The position numbers and the translations under genes are program-made. Positions 63,731-64,000 of a stretch of 64,000 nt of DNA are shown piece by piece. Under the pieces are notes generated by a model. It saw only the letters and a program-made list of their open reading frames with translations, had not been told where the DNA came from and did no database searches. Every line of letters begins with the position of its first letter. Position 1 is the first letter of the stretch. The DNA lies in contig NZ_FOYM01000004.1 of the NCBI RefSeq assembly GCF_900115975.1, positions 1 to 64,000 of the forward strand, given 5' to 3'. Origin of the DNA: Desulfoscipio geothermicus DSM 3669 (lineage in GTDB: Bacteria > Bacillota > Desulfotomaculia > Desulfotomaculales > Desulfallaceae).

Positions 63731-64000
63731 ATGTCGGATTCAGTAACCGGCAAACTCTCTTTTCCGGACCGGTATTTAACTCTGTGGATCTTCCTGGCGA
63801 TGGCAGTGGGTGTGGCGGGCGGCTACATTTACCCGCAGATTGCCGGCTTTTGGGGACGCTGCCAGGTGGGCGCCACCAACATCCCCATTGCCATCGGCCT
63901 GATCGTCATGATGTACCCGCCCCTGGCCAGGGCGCCCGAGGTGTTATCCATGCTACAGGAAGCGAACGCCGACGTGCTGGTGTGCGGCCATACTCATCTG
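63731..64000 (+). pseudogene. Acr3 arsenite-exporter N-terminus joined to a YfcE-like phosphoesterase fragment (runs off window)
   Basis: ATG 63731 with GGGAGG upstream starts [17 protein letters not shown] and reaches [16 protein letters not shown], the first two helices of Acr3. At about 63930 the frame continues as [20 protein letters not shown], the G-H-T-H motif of YfcE/MJ0936 metallophosphoesterases. The join is in frame. The remainder lies beyond the window, so the exact end is unknown. Confidence 0.65.

Noticed and set aside
1-64000. CRISPR array or prophage
   Set aside because: No regularly spaced direct repeats, cas-like genes or phage structural genes were seen; the only arrays are the 22-bp-spaced operator sites, which are inverted repeats.

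Overview
The window looks like a chromosomal segment of an anaerobic, endospore-forming Firmicute close to Desulfotomaculum/Pelotomaculum-type Peptococcaceae. This is inferred from gene content: spore coat CotF-like proteins, sigma-I/RsgI, DegS/DegU-like regulators, a tungsten-type aldehyde:ferredoxin oxidoreductase, AprA/AprB- and Hdr/Mvh-like redox proteins, and a YedE/TusA pair. No 16S rRNA gene or other species marker is present, so the assignment is tentative.

Layout. 1-2300: the 3' end of a group II intron, an MFS exporter and a decayed Uma2 gene. 2333-5896 (minus): an agr-type quorum-sensing operon made of two paralogous membrane proteins, AgrB, a 43-aa AgrD-like pre-peptide and a PAS histidine kinase. 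6261-7319: trmO and a flavin reductase. 7330-14300: a strongly decayed island with IS110, FecE, ABC exporter, substrate-binding protein, methyltransferase, HEPN and MBL fragments, an intact VapBC module, and a duplicated leader plus ABC locus. 14378-18256 (minus): a self-contained Hsp70 system (GrpE, DnaK, J-like TPR protein). 18488-22941: a second group II intron end, a duplicated Met/Gly-rich secreted protein, a truncated tatA fused to MCP and MFS scraps, a SHOCT protein and sigI-rsgI. 23133-24990 (minus): tusA, yedE, a selC-shaped tRNA with a Cys (GCA) anticodon, and tRNA-Leu. 25238-29759: ECF sigma/anti-sigma, an Nfu-type gene with an in-frame UGA at its second cluster cysteine, a nitrilase and YchF. 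29937-39361: a Tad/Flp pilus operon ending in DUF192 and a degenerate MCP-like protein. 39459-42953: DegS/DegU-like pair, L,D-transpeptidase, two coat proteins. 43119-53285: housekeeping and metabolic genes (FAD oxidoreductase, FakA/DegV, split LysO, AOR plus ferredoxin, FMN dioxygenase, AzlCD, gamma carbonic anhydrase). 53587-63065: three CRP/FNR paralogues, a TauE-type exporter, an EMC3-like protein and an AprA-AprB-Hdr/Mvh operon. 63257-64000: arsR and an Acr3 fragment fused to a phosphoesterase fragment.

Functional themes. (1) Selenium/sulfur: the UGA-containing nfu, the selC-like tRNA-Cys and YedE/TusA lie within about 5 kb of each other. (2) A candidate sulfur-redox regulon: 16-bp inverted repeats of the form TGTC-N8-GACA occur in 22/23-bp-spaced arrays immediately after the CRP genes. 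In front of crp2, tauE and the apr-like operon the promoter-proximal site is centred 29.5 bp before a -10-like hexamer, the geometry of a class II activator (centre -41.5). (3) Many genes are scraps joined to other scraps, several in frame, which points to active deletion/recombination, or to assembly error until read-checked.
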